Origin: Macrothele yani
Lineage: Eukaryota > Arthropoda > Arachnida > Araneae > Macrothelidae
NCBI GenBank assembly: GCA_039090855.1
Contig: CM077034.1
Span: 226,241,331-226,305,330, forward strand
Reading direction: 5' to 3'
Length of the DNA stretch: 64,000 nucleotides
Shown here: piece by piece, positions 1-10,521 of the stretch
Layout: each line of letters starts with the position of its first letter
How positions within the stretch are numbered: position 1 is the first letter of the stretch
Position numbers and translations under genes: made by a program
Notes under the pieces: model-generated
Seen by the model: only the letters and a program-made list of their open reading frames with translations
Databases searched by the model: none
Told to the model about the DNA's origin: nothing

Positions 1-268
1 GACCACCTGCTCAATTTCATTACTTCATGACCACCTGCTCAATTTCATTACTTTTTCATTGCTTCATGACCACCTGCTCAATTTCATTACTTTTTCATTG
101 CTTCATGACCACCTGCTCAATTTCATTACTTTTTCATTGCTTCATGACCACCTGCTCAATTTCATTACTTTTTCATTGCTTCATGACCACCTGCTCAATT
201 TCATTACTTTTTCATTGCTTCATGACCACCTGCTCAATTTCATTACCTTTTCATGACCAGTAGACACC
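1..268. repeat. 39-bp tandem array ending in a hAT-type terminus
   Basis: About six copies of a 39-bp unit (CATGACCACCTGCTC, then a T-rich stretch) run from the window edge to about 258. The 39-bp period keeps a spurious frame open; it is not a gene. The array ends in TTTTCATGACCAGTAGACACC, whose complement (GGTGTCTACTGGTCATG) matches the ends of the element at 6269-9672. I infer that this is the subterminal repeat block of a related element whose other end lies outside the window. Confidence 0.8.
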
Positions 269-356
269 ATTAACTGCCATTTAAGTCATTTTTAATTTTA
301 CTGATGTGATGTGCGATTTTACTGATGTGCACATATAATTTTACTGATGCACATTT

Positions 357-972
357 TCCCATAAAGGTATAAAGCTGGAAACTGGTTTATACCGGTATAC
401 CGACAGCCAGCAGATGGGCATCAAGAGAGTCATGGCAAGTGTTCTCGTCCCATTTCATTTTAGCAATGGAAGAGCAGAGAGAAACATCCGTTTTTGCTGG
501 AAAATTGGTAAATCAGCTACTGAAACTTGCAGAATGTTAAAAGGTTGGCTGGTATGCCAATGGTCACATTTGCCCATAAAGGCATAAAACTGGAAACTGG
601 TTTATACCGGTATACCGACAGCCAGCAGATGGGCATCAAGAGAGTCGTGGCAAGTGTTCTCGTCCCATTTCATTTTAGCAATGGAAGAGCAGAGAGTAAA
701 CATCCGTTTTTGCTGGAAACTTTGTAAATCAGCTACTGAAACTTGCAGAATGTTAAAAGGTTGGCTGGTATGCCAATGGTCACATTTGCCCATAAAGGCA
801 TAAAACTGGAAACTGGTTTATACCGGTATACCGACAGCCAGCAGATGGGCATCAAGAGAGTCCTGGCAAGTGTTCTCGTCCCATTTCATTTTAGCAATGG
901 AAGAGCAGAGAGTAAACACCAGTTTTTGCTGGAAACTTGGTAAATCAGCTACTGAAACTTGCAGAATGTTAA
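357..972 (+). repeat. 216-bp tandem repeat, about 2.8 copies
   Basis: Two full units (about 527-742 and 743-958) and a partial first unit are nearly identical. Each includes the start of a mariner-type transposase reading frame (EQRVNIRFCWKL, then KSATETCRMLK), preceded by a TTTTAGCAATGG context. One segment of a decayed mariner gene has therefore been amplified in tandem, and only the last copy runs on into downstream transposase sequence. Confidence 0.8.
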
Positions 973-1215
973 AAGAAGCATATGAAGACACAGCAGTATC
1001 TCCCCCCCCCCAGCAGGGTTTTTAAAGGGTATTCACAGTTTCGTGACGCGCAGGAATCATTCGATGACGATCCGAGATCTGTTTGTCTCTCCAGTGTGTG
1101 GACAGCAGAAAAAATCATATTGGTGCGGAACCAGTTAAAAAAAGATTGCTGAATTCAGTGAGACTTTTGGCTGAATCGGGGAGCATCGGCAAGTCTACAT
1201 CTGTCATGAGACCAA
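897..1215 (+). pseudogene. Mariner-type transposase, N-terminal fragment
   Basis: Read across frames, this stretch gives the usual start of a mariner transposase: MEEQRVNIRFCWKL, then SATETCRMLKEAYEDTAVS, then a segment with ESFDDDPRS, corresponding to the helix-turn-helix region and linker (the common family motif is EDDPRSGRP). The frame is broken around a C-run near 1000 and again near 1160. No DDE catalytic domain follows. It is a dead N-terminal stub attached to the 216-bp array. Confidence 0.65.
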
Positions 1216-1424
1216 CCCTTGCCAAACTGCTGAAATCTCTACTAGCCAATGTGGCTAGTGGAATAAAAATTTTACTAGCCAAATGACAAAACCTACTGGC
1301 CATGCAAAGTAAAAAATAATAGTAATTCAGTAACTTCTTTACTTACATTTCTATGAAATTAAATGGGTGAATGCTTTTTTTTTTTCTAATGAGAGATCCC
1401 TCCCCCATTTACTTCATAAAAACA
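1216..1424. other. No gene; ACTAGCC-rich element debris
   Basis: The stretch at 1240-1310 repeats CTAGCCAA/TGGCTAGT motifs similar to the (ACTAGCAA)-rich ends seen near 58970-59050 and 63630-63700. It may be a remnant of a hAT-like terminus. The rest is AT-rich with no recognisable content. Confidence 0.3.
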
Positions 1425-2290
1425 GATGCATACCTGCCAACTACTACTGAATGTCTGTAGTTTCTACGGATTTAGTTGTCTGACTACGGACATTGCTGTC
1501 AAAACTACGGATTCCGTGAATTTTCATTTGGTTTAGATTTTTTCATTTTTCTAGTATTTCATGATATACATGTGATTCTTAAACAAATTCGCGGAATTTC
1601 ACTTTTTTTTTTTAAGGTCCTGTAGATCGTCCTTGAAAGTGGTATTTAGTGTTCCAAAATTTTTGGAAACTGTAGTTAAGCGGAGTGAAAGGTTTTGCTG
1701 TAATCGCATTTATTTCTCTCCCGTTGTTGACTTAGTGTCCAGTATTCTTGTTAACCATGAGTTAATTGCATAAGTGCTTGTATTTCAGCTTGAAACTGCA
1801 GGCAACAATTTGCGAAAACGGAACTTGGAACGCCACAAATTTTTTTCCGTAATTTTCTGGCAAGAGATTCTTCCGCGAATTCGAGGAATTCCACCTTTTT
1901 CATTATGATTTTGGTCATTTATGAGATTGATAAACAAGTGAAGAGAAATTTCGGGGCGGGGGGAGGGGGTGTTTGCGTCGGAGGACGGAATTTTATCTTC
2001 ACGGAAGGTTGATGGAGTTCTGATTTTTTCTGTAATCGTAATTTATTTTTTCTCGCAATGCTCCTCTGTCCAATATTATTGCTCAATATTTTTATTGCAT
2101 AAATATTTGTATTTTAGCTTGATATCGTGGGGAAAATTTCCAAAACCGGAAGTTGTACGGAGCAAAGATTCAACAAAAGAAATACGGGATTACGCCATTG
2201 TACAATACAAATTTAGGAGATCTGAATCCGTTTCTGGTGTAAATATGACATGGATGTTAAGTTGGGTAATATCGGAAAACTTGAAAATTT
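1425..2290 (+). repeat. Dispersed repeat R1, end and internal part
   Basis: The block starts ATACCTGCCAACTACTACTG and carries CTACGGA motifs. The same terminus occurs inverted at 34010-34110, and the interior (GGAATTCCGTC-type stretches, AATACTGGACA, GCTGAAATACAAA) recurs at 30775-31002, 33554-34110, 36700-36930, 37842-37898, 39303-39500, 51810-52151 and 55600-55770. The interior looks like degenerate tandem units of roughly 270 bp. No coding region is recognised; probably a non-autonomous DNA transposon (inference). Confidence 0.6.
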
Positions 2291-2294
2291 TGTC

Positions 2295-2367
2295 ATCCTG
2301 GAGCGAGAATCGAACCCGTGTTTCCCAGATGGCGCCCGAGTATGCTAACCACTACACCACCCAGAAT
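2295..2367 (-). other. tRNA-like sequence (tRNA-Gly-like pseudogene or SINE head)
   Basis: On the minus strand this 73-nt stretch folds as a cloverleaf: a 7-bp acceptor stem (ATTCTGG with CCAGGAT), an A box GGTGTAGTGG, an anticodon stem CTCGG/CTGGG with loop GCGCCAT (GCC in the anticodon position), and a B box GGTTCGATTCT. Defects argue against a working gene: C instead of U at position 33, one extra base before the 3' acceptor strand and a mismatch in the T stem. It differs from the SINE family elsewhere in this window. Confidence 0.55.
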
Positions 2368-2439
2368 GACCAAGTCTCAAGTTTCAGATTAATTTGAAAA
2401 TAACCGTCACAGGCGTGAATGTAATCCCGTATTCCATTC

Positions 2440-2496
2440 ATGCCTCGACGTATCGACGCTGTCGTACAGGCAAAAGGTGGACCGACTAACTACTAA
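2440..2496 (+). pseudogene. Tc1-type transposase C-terminal remnant
   Basis: The reading MPRRIDAVVQAKGGPTNY followed by a stop matches the usual C-terminus of Tc1-family transposases and parallels the endings of the elements at 7377-8570 and 34476-36280. Nothing upstream within the window continues the gene; R1 debris and the tRNA-like sequence lie directly before it. Confidence 0.6.
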
Positions 2497-2811
2497 TTGT
2501 GACAATAAAGCCATTTGTTCCAAAACATTGTGGTGTCTCCCTCTGAATACTTTTGAAAATACATAGTCACTGTAAAAATGTTGACAGCAAAATCAGACTT
2601 CACAGACACTTTCAATTAACTGGGACATCACTCTTTGAAAACAGGCATGGAAGTGGTCATGGCAGAAAAAGGCTGAACTTTTCTCCACATAGGAATATGC
2701 AAAAATAATTAATCTTCCAGCATTTATTAACAACTCTAAGCACCACATATGCATATATAAAAAGCCATAAAATTGTCTAACATTTCTTTAGGAACGAACA
2801 AGAATTTTATT
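2497..2811. other. No gene recognised
   Basis: AT-rich DNA with no convincing frame, repeat or RNA. On the minus strand it would lie downstream of the possible terminal exon at 2812-3146 and could be 3' flank. An AATAAA on the minus strand at 2806-2811 sits almost on top of the TAA stop. Confidence 0.4.
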
Positions 2812-3146
2812 TTAGTCTATGTGCTCACACCAAATCAATAATGTCGGTTCCATATCTGTACTGATCTTATTTGTTTTCCTTTTCAGATTTGAGTAATTAG
2901 ATTGTTTATCAACACAAAAATTTACATGTGCGGGCACAAGTTCTGGATGGTTAGCAGCGGACTCTATTTCCACAATGCATTCAATCGGCACGTAAAAGTG
3001 CACAAAACTTTCCCACTTACATCCACTTTCTTGATAGTTTCTCCAACAGTTATTTTAATTTCATCATTAACCAGTACTTTTTCAAGCCAATCAAAACAAA
3101 ACTCATTTTTCTCCGCAGTCATCACATATCCGAGTTTTATGTTCAT
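2812..3146 (-). CDS. Possible host exon(s), unidentified protein
   Basis: On the minus strand a (TG)n-TAG acceptor at about 3147 is followed by an open stretch beginning NIKLGYVMTAEKNEFCF, which includes a GTAAGT donor-like site at about 3025. A second frame overlaps it and stays open to a TAA at 2812 (segments FVHFYVPIECIVEIE and STDMEPTLLIW). Both frames have protein-like composition, so either a one-base indel joins them or only one is real. I do not recognise the product. It could be the 3' part of the gene whose exons lie at 19548-20011, but no intervening exon was found. Confidence 0.3.
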
Positions 3147-3429
3147 CTACACACACACACACACAATTTACTTTTACAAGCACACATGTGCTCATTGCAA
3201 ACTGTCAACTAGACTACAAAACGATTATGATTAATAAACTCTTTGTGCCCCACCTTGAAAAGGCAGTTACCCAATCCCAAATAGTCACGTAGAAAACTGC
3301 GGTCAGTGAGATCTTCGCACCAACGCCAGTGTCACACCAATCAGCTTTCACCCAGGAAGCCCTGCATACTGCCTTTGCAGTTAGCATGCTGCAGCCAATC
3401 ACAGTCAAGTTCCCCAGCCAAGAAACATC
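3147..3429. other. No gene recognised
   Basis: Contains a short (CA)n tract at about 3152-3170 that would serve as the (TG)n acceptor tract on the minus strand, then unique-looking sequence up to the 81-bp array. Frames here are open for only about 60 codons and have no recognisable similarity. Confidence 0.4.
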
Positions 3430-5175
3430 TGGGTAGAAGAACTTGATGCTGGCATTGCTCAGGATTGTGACACATCCTCCTGATCTGCGATAGCTTTATC
3501 TGCCTCCATCTGGGCTGGTGAACTTGATGCTGGCATTGCTCAGGATTGTGACTCATCCTCCTGATCTGCGATAGCTTTATCTGCCACCATCTGGGCTGGT
3601 GAACTTGATGCGGGCATTGCTCAGGATTGTGACACATCCTCCTGATCTGCGATAGCTTTATCTGCCTCCATCTGGGCTGGTGAACTTGATGTTGGCATTG
3701 CTCAGGATTGTGACACACCCTCCTGATCTGTGATAGCTTTATCTGCCTCCATCTGGGCTGGTGAACTTTATGCTGGCATTGCTCAGGATTGTGACACATC
3801 CTCCTGATCTGCAATAGCTTTACCTGCCTCCATCTGGGCTGGTGAATTTGATGCGGGCATTGCTCAGGATTGTGACTCATCCACCTGATTTGTGATAAGC
3901 TTTATCTGCCTCCATCTGGGCTGGTGAACTTGATGTTGGCATTGCTCAGGATTGTGACACACCCTCCTGATCTGTGATAGCTTTATCTGCCTCCATCTGG
4001 GCTGGTGAACTTTATGCTGGCATTGCTCAGGATTGTGACACATCCTCCTGATCTGCGATAGCTTTATCTGCCTCCACCTGGGCTGGTGAACTTGATGCTG
4101 GCATTGCTCAGGATTGTGACACATCCTCCTGATCTGCAATAGCTTTATCTGCCTCCATCTGGGCTGGTGAATTTGATGCGGGCATTGCTCAGGATTGTGA
4201 CTCATCCACCTGATTTGTGATAGCTTTATCTGCCTCCATCTGGGCTGGTGAACTTGATGTTGGCATTGCTCAGGATTGTGACACACCCTCCTGATCTGTG
4301 ATAGCTTTATCTGCCTCCATCTGGGCTGGTGAACTTTATGCTGGCATTGCTCAGGATTGTGACACATCCTCCTGATCTGCAATAGCTTTATCTGCCTCCA
4401 TCTGGGCTGGTGAACTTGATGCTGGCATTGCTCAGGGTTGGGACTCATCCTCCTGATATCTGCAACAGCTTTATCTGCCTCCATCTGGGCTGGTGAACTT
4501 GATGCTGGCATTGCTCAGGATTATGACACATCCTCCTGATCTGCAATAGCTTTATCTGCCTCCATCTGGGCTGGTGAACTTGATGTTGGCATTGCTCAGG
4601 ATTATGACACATCCTCCTGATCTGCAATAGCTTTATCTGCCTCCATCTGGGCTGGTGAACTTGATGTTGGCATTGCTCAGGATTGTGACACACCCTCCTG
4701 ATCTGTGATAGCTTTATCTGCCTCCATCTGGGCTGGTGAACTTGATGCTCGCATTGCTCAAGGTTGTGACTCGTCCTGATCTGCAATAGCTTTACCTGCC
4801 TCCATCTGGGCTGGTGAACTTGATGTTGGCATTGCTCAGGATTGTGACACATCCTCCTGATCTGCGATAGCTTTATGTACCTCCATCTGGGCTGGTGAAC
4901 TTGATGATGGCATTGCTCAGGATTGTGACATATCCTCCTGATCTGCAATAGCTGTATCTGGCTCCATCTGGGCTGGGGAACTTGATGCTGGCATTGCTCA
5001 GGGTTGTGACTCATCCACCTGATCTGCAACAGCTTTATCTGCCTCCATCTGGGCTGGTGAACTTGATGATGGCATTGCTCAGGATTGTGACACATCTCCT
5101 GATCTGCAACAGCTTTATCTGCCTCCATCTGGGCTGGTGAACTTGATGCTGGCATTGCTCAGGGTTGTGACCCAT
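3430..5175. repeat. 81-bp minisatellite, about 21 copies
   Basis: The unit (beginning CCTCCTGATCTGCGATAGC and continuing through CCATCTGGGCTGGTGAACTT) recurs every 81 bp with a few substitutions per copy. Since 81 is divisible by three, one minus-strand frame stays open for about 180-240 codons at a time, reading HNPEQCQHQVHQPRWRQIKL repeats. A third minus-strand frame reads AMPASSSPAQMEADKAIADQ but has a TGA in every unit. No start context, splice sites or non-repeat coding sequence support a protein, so I call it a VNTR. Confidence 0.85.
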
Positions 5176-5224
5176 CTTTCTGATTTCCAGCTTTGCAAGA
5201 CAGTTAAAATGTCCCCCCCCCCCT

Positions 5225-5313
5225 CTCCCAGCTACACACACAATTATTTTTTTTTATTTATTTATTTTTTTTTTTTTGCATTTCTGCATCAATCTCAAAA
5301 ACTCCCGAGATGA

Positions 5314-5348
<35 letters not shown>

Positions 5349-5687
5349 GGAATTTCACCCTTTGGCGGAACTCTTTAACCCAGGTGAAAAGAAAGTTGGA
5401 AAAAGGTGTGGAAGCTAAAAGAGCAGCGACAATTAATAAACAGAAAGGCTGGCCACTACCATGGAAGTGGCAACACCCACTCTCTTGAGACAGCCCTGAT
5501 GAGTTGATGTTCAACTTTAAAATAAGGCATCAATGTAATTTCCCATAAAATTAAGGTTAAGTTTAACATTTGTACCTTTTCAGCTATTTTTTTTTTCTCT
5601 GTTTACCATTATATGCATTATGCAAAATACCAACCCACATATTTCAAACAATTGCATGCAACATTTAAGATATGATTCTAAGTAAGG
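5225..5687. other. Low-complexity DNA and flank, no gene
   Basis: T-rich stretch (about 5237-5278), then a poly-A tract (about 5317-5345), then AT-rich unique sequence up to the inverted end at 5688. The last bases before the element, TTCTAAGTAAGG, match the right flank TTCTAAGG apart from a duplicated TAAG. Confidence 0.5.
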
Positions 5688-6329
5688 TAAGGTGACCAGA
5701 TTTTTGACAACAAAATTAAGGACAAAATGACATGTCCTCAATTTCAATGCAAAATTGAGGACAATTTTGTTTCACAATGAGGACATCATTGAGGACGTCC
5801 GATACATTATGGTTAAGCTGAAGATTAGTAAAGAGTGTTATGAACTGTACCGTAACTGTCCAGTTTCATGGGAAAACATACAATCAATCTGAAGGATGAT
5901 TTTCACATGAAATGAGTATAAAATAGCAATAAAATACTACCATACAGAATATTCTGATAAATTTTAAAAGTTACTCATAGGGAGCAGCACATGCAAACAA
6001 AGCTACTTTTGATTTTGTACTGAAATTTCATAGCAATTCTCTGTACAAGAAAAATTATCTGAATCCAGAAAATTACGATACACTGAATGGATAGAAATCA
6101 TGGAATACCTGTATGTTATCTCTATAAGAAGGAATATTCAAAGTCCAATAATTTCACTTGAAGAAACAATTTAATGAAAACATGTACTGAACAGAAGTTG
6201 TAGAGCTATCAGTGGAACCTACCAAATGCAACCAAATTTAGCATCAATTGCTTATTTAACTGCAAGAACAGGGTGTCAACAAAATTTGGGAAATGCAATT
6301 TCGTGACTAATTATCAATTTTCATGACCA

Positions 6330-7135
6330 TTTCCGAAATGTACGAAAAAGGGTCATGACTAATTAACAATTATCATTACCATTTCAAAACGTGCAATACA
6401 ATTTCGTGACTAATTAACAATTTTCATGACCATTTCCGAAATGTACGAAAAAGGGTCATGAATAATTAACAATTTTGTGACTAATTAACAATTATCATTA
6501 CCATTTTCAAAACGTGCAATACAATTTCGTGACTAATTAACAATTTTCATGACCATTTCCGAAATGTACGAAAAAGGGTCATGATTAATTAACAATTTTG
6601 TGACTAATTAACAATTTTGTGACTAATTAACAATTATCATTACCATTTCAAAACGTGCAATACAATTTCGTGACTAACAATTTTCATGACCATTTCCGAA
6701 ATGTACGAAAAAGGGTGATGATTAATTAACAATTTTGTGACTAATTAACAATTATCATTACCATTTTCAAAACGTGCAATACAATTTCGTGACTAATTAA
6801 CAATTTTCATGACCATTTCCGAAATGTACGAAAAAGGGTCATGATTAATTAACAATTTTGTGACTAATTAACAATTATCATTACCATTTTCAAAACGTGC
6901 AACACAATTTCGTGACTAATTAACAATTTTCATGACCATTTCCGAAATGTACGAAAAAGGGTCATGATTAATTAACAATTTTGTGACTAATTAACAATTA
7001 TTACCATTTTCAAAACGTGCAATCCAATTTCGTGACTAATTAACAATTTTCATGACCATTTCCGAAATGTACGAAAAAGGGTCATGATTAATTAACAATT
7101 TTGTGACTAATTAACAATTTTTATGACCATTTTCG
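6330..7135. repeat. 120-135-bp higher-order tandem repeat
   Basis: A higher-order unit of about 120-135 bp recurs six to seven times. Each unit is made of shorter GTGACTAATTAACAATTT-type subunits and contains GACCATTTCCGAAATGTACG and AAGGGTCATGA. Unit lengths differ because the subunit count varies. The block is an expansion of the subterminal sequence of the element at 6269-9672. Confidence 0.8.
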
Positions 7136-7376
7136 AAAAGTGCATACATGTGTATATACCTATCCAAGGATCCAAGACAGCAATGTGCGCACGCACAAGT
7201 ATTAAATAAAGGGGGTAAACTTTGCCACCACCTTTTTCTAAGGATAAGTACCTCCTGCCCTTCTGTCAGTAACAAAAATCTTACTCATATTTTGACTGTG
7301 CTAAAAGTAAGTTGGAATATTCATCACTGTGCTAAACGTTTTCATTACACATCTTCCTTTAGCATTTCATATCATA

Positions 7377-8570
7377 CACTGAGTGGCCACTTTATTATGA
7401 CCACCTGACAGTTTTAAGCAAATGAGCTATGGCTGCACGCTGTTGCCGCCAAAGGGCGAAGCTAGTATAAGAAGGGAAAGCTTAGTGCTTGCGACAGTAG
7501 TAGAAGTGATTTTTGGGTGACGAGATGGGTAAAAAATGCGATTTGACAAACTTTCAACATATGATGATTGTAGGAGCTCGGAGCCATGGAGCGAGTATCG
7601 CCGAAACCGCCGCATTCGTGAAATGTTCTAGAGCAGCTGTTGTTTTTTTAAGTGTTTAAAGTCTGGACTGTCAGCCAAAAAAACTGGGTCTCTACGTGCA
7701 ACGTGTGGACGTCATCGACTAGTGACTGCTCGGGCGAAACGGAGAGTGTCCAGACTGGTAACAGACAACAGAAGGGCAACAGTGCAGCAAATTACAGACC
7801 ATCTTAATCAAGGATCCCCTTAAATGATCTCTGCACGCACTGTTCGCCGTACACGGCATCGGATGGGATATGGCAGCCGAAGGCCTGTTCGAACACCTTT
7901 GCTGTCTGAAGTTAACAAGAGAAAACGTCTCCAGTCGCACAACGATTGGACAGTCGATAACTGGAAACAAATTATGTGGCCCGATGAATCAAGTTTTCAG
8001 TTGCACCATGCGGATGGCCGAGTGAGAATTTGGCGGAAACAGCACGAAAGCATGGACCCCAAATGCATTGCTACAACCCTTCAAGCTGGTTTATGGTTCG
8101 GGGAATGTTTTCCTGGCATGCTTTGTGCCCTTTAATTCGTGTCTGACTGGCACATCATATTTAAACATCGTTGCGGACCAAGTGCATCCTGTCATGTGGA
8201 TGGTTTATCCCAATGGCTACTTTCGACGAGATAATGCGTCCTGACATTGTGCTCGTACTGTACAGGATTTGTTTCAGGAACATGCTGGTGAGTTTACTTT
8301 GCTTAGGTGGCCCCCACAATCTCCAGATCTCAACCCCATTGAGAATTTGTGGGATGAAGTTGAACGAGCAATCAGACAGCAGGATCCACAACCCTGCAAT
8401 CTCACACTCCTGGAAAGTGCTATTCATCAAGCATGGTCTCAGATTTCACAAACCACCTATCAACATCTCGTGGAGTCTATGCCACGAAGAATCGACGCAG
8501 TATTAAAGGCAAAAGGTGGCCCAATGAAGTACTGGGGGGGGGGGTGTCATAATAAAGTGGCCACTCAGTG
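7377..8570 (+). mobile_element. Tc1-type transposon with CACTGAGTGGCCAC ends
   Basis: Inverted ends CACTGAGTGGCCACTTTATT and their complement just before 8570 are flanked by TA on both sides. The length (1.19 kb) is slightly short for a Tc1 element. It is nested in the element at 6269-9672 and carries one transposase pseudogene. Confidence 0.85.
7525..8536 (+). pseudogene. Tc1-type transposase (broken)
   Basis: Start MGKKCDLTNF with a helix-turn-helix-like segment. Then, in other frames, ISARTVRRTRHRMGYGSRRP, the block WPDESSFQLHHADGRVRIW around the first catalytic Asp, WPPQSPDLNPIENLWDEV with the catalytic Glu, and a C-terminus ending RIDAVLKAKGGPMKY. Stops and frameshifts occur in the HTH region (about 7650-7820) and between about 8090 and 8270, where the segment around the second Asp is damaged. 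The enzyme would catalyse cut-and-paste transposition at TA; this copy cannot. Confidence 0.8.
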
Positions 8571-8654
8571 TATATCACTACGCTGTTCTCCGAGATTCAG
8601 AGGTTAGCTCCACAAAGAAATGCAACTACCACATAAATTTTTAACTGATTACTT

Positions 8655-9330
8655 ACTTACTGTTGCCGTATCAAACTTCTCCATTTACGACAATCTTGAC
8701 ACACAACTCAGGCTTCACTGATATCCATTACACGCCGTACACAGGATCTTTTATACTTCATACTCATAATCTTTTTCTCATGCAGACACTCCTGAATCTG
8801 ATCCACCCATGTCTTCCTTGGCCTTCCACTGCCTTTCCTTCCTGCCACTTGGGCTGAAAAGATTTTCTTAGTCTTAGTAAGCATTTCATCACTCATTCTT
8901 TCAACATGGCCAAACCACCGAAGCATATTGGTCTCCACCTTGCTAACAACATTTTGCTTCACATCACGCAACTGCAATACATCTTCATTCCTCACACAAT
9001 CAGGTCATGGGGCCACAAACCCCACGTAAATAACGCATTTCTCCAGCACACAAGCGACTCCTATGTTTCTTCTGCAGTACCCAAGTTTCACTGCCATACA
9101 TCAGAGTAGGAACAATTACTTTTTCATACACAGCCATGCGGGACTCTCTAGAGAACCCATCATTCCTGTGAAAACCTCCCAGAGCAGCTATGACTTTCAA
9201 AGAAGAATTCACTCGCCTACTGATTTCACCATCCAACTTGTTCTCTCTGTCAAACATGCTTCCTAAATACACAAACTCACTCACCTGCTAAATCACTGTC
9301 CCATTTAGACTTATATTACATTCAGTTTAA
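8655..9330 (-). pseudogene. Non-LTR retrotransposon (LINE), 5'-truncated 3' end
   Basis: Two consecutive minus-strand frames read the C-terminal part of a LINE reverse transcriptase: FVYLGSMFDRENKLDGEI, then VPTLMYGSETWVLQKK, then NMLRWFGHVERM and GRKGSGRPRKTWVDQI. These are the usual post-RT motifs (YLGS, YGSETW, WFGHV.RM, GRPR..W). The catalytic core is absent and the frame is broken near 9000. The element ends at a GTAAGTAAGTAA-like tail. It differs from the RTE family at 10.4-19 kb. Confidence 0.75.
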
Positions 9331-9734
9331 ATGGCACAGTGACTGACTGAATTTTTTTTTATATGATTCCATAAACAGCATACAATAAATTGCTAAATTG
9401 ATTTCAAAAATGTGTAAAAATTTTGTACATGCATTTTTAATTTTCATACTAAAACATTTTCTGCTTTAACAGTTTTAATTGCGAGGGAGGGCAGGAAAAA
9501 CCTTTTAGATGGATGTCACATATTTAATTTAAGTGTCCGGTGCATCGATAATTACTTGGATTTTTGCCAGAAATAAACAGTTACTAAAAATAAAAAGAAA
9601 TTCATGATCTCAAAGCAAAATTTGTGACTTTTTCATGACCCCTTTCTGAACTTGTGACTAGTAGACACTCTGAAGAAAGCAGATACTTAAAAAAAAAAAA
9701 AAAACCCACTTATTCCCCATCTTTTTTTCTTTTT

Positions 9735-9893
9735 AGGTTTAAGGACCACCGTGAGCAGCTCAATGGGCTATAAGCAGTTGCCCGTCCCTAATTTAGGGTC
9801 ACTGGTTCCAGGGAAGGGAGAGAGCCAGTGCCGTAAGACAAACAACATCCATGCCTCACCGGGATTCGAACCCGGACCCCTTTCGGACGAATG
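9735..9893 (-). mobile_element. tRNA-derived SINE, head truncated
   Basis: Body of the window's main SINE (GTTTAAGGACCACCGTGAGC to CCGGGATTCGAACCCGGACC on the plus strand). On the minus strand the B box GGTTCGAATCCCG is present, but the A-box part is missing and replaced by T-rich sequence. Confidence 0.8.
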
Positions 9894-9910
9894 ATTTTTT
9901 ATTTATTTTT

Positions 9911-10116
9911 ATTAGAGGTTTAACAACTACCGTGAGCAACTCAGTGGGCTATAAGCAGTCGCCCGTCCCTAATTTAGGGTCACTGGTTCCAGGGAAGGGA
10001 GAGAGCCAGTGGCGTAAGACAAACACAACATCTATGCCTCACCGGAATTCGAACCCGGACCCCTTACGGACGAACGATCATAGGCCAGCGCCTTAGACTA
10101 CCGCGCCACCTGGGCG
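9911..10116 (-). mobile_element. tRNA-derived SINE
   Basis: Near full-length copy. On the minus strand it starts with a tRNA-like head (GGTGGCGCGGTAGTCTAAGG, with an A-box-like segment, and B box GGTTCGAATTCCG), then a body shared by all copies, ending GGTTTAACG-type sequence near 9915. A further 50-bp head fragment (10117-10166) abuts it, so two copies have recombined or been inserted side by side. Confidence 0.8.
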
Positions 10117-10167
10117 GCAACGAATGATCATAGGCCATCACATAGACCACTGCGCCACCGGGGCGGT

Positions 10168-10375
10168 GATTGAAGGTTTAACGACCACCGTGAGCAACTC
10201 AATGGGCTATAAGCAGTCGCCCGTCCCTAATTTATGGTCACTGGTTCCAGGGAAGGGAGAGAGCCAGTGCCGTAAGACAAACACAACATCCATGCCTCAC
10301 CGGGATTCGAACCCGGACCCCGTTCGGACGAATGATCAGAGGCCATCGCTTAGACCACTGCGCCACCGGGGCGGC
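10168..10375 (-). mobile_element. tRNA-derived SINE
   Basis: Full-length copy on the minus strand: GCCCCGGTGGCGCAGTGG (A box), GGTTCGAATCCCG (B box), then the family body (CACTGGCTCTCTCCCTTCCC) and 3' end TTAAACCTTCAATC. It stands third in a SINE cluster inside the composite element. Confidence 0.85.
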
Positions 10376-10521
10376 GAAGGAAATTTGGAATTGGTTTTGT
10401 CATACGCAGGCGAACAATTCTTGTGCCTGTATATACGTGTTCCAAACCTTTGAGCGTCTGCCGCTCATTCTGAATGGAGGTGACAATATCCCCATATCCA
10501 GCCCGTTGCCATTTCAGGGAT

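Larger units (their letters stand above)
6269..9672. mobile_element. CAGGGTGTC-ended hAT-like element, non-autonomous, with nested insertions
   Basis: The left end is CAGGGTGTCAAC and the right end, reversed, CAGAGTGTCTAC. Both are followed by a characteristic subterminal run of TTCGTGAC/TTCATGACC motifs. The element is flanked by AAGAA at 6264-6268 and again at 9673-9677, a 5-bp target duplication. The interior holds a tandem block (6330-7135), a Tc1 element (7377-8570) and a LINE fragment (8655-9330). No transposase belonging to this element is seen. Confidence 0.6.

Noticed and set aside
27..263. Short protein-coding genes at the left edge
   Set aside because: Open frames arise from the 39-bp tandem unit, a multiple of three.
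2295..2367. Functional tRNA gene
   Set aside because: C33, an extra nucleotide before the 3' acceptor strand and a T-stem mismatch make a pseudogene or SINE head more likely.
3430..5175. Repeat-protein gene on the minus strand
   Set aside because: The open frame follows from the 81-bp period; starts are internal to units and nothing non-repetitive is encoded. Kept only as a low-probability finding.
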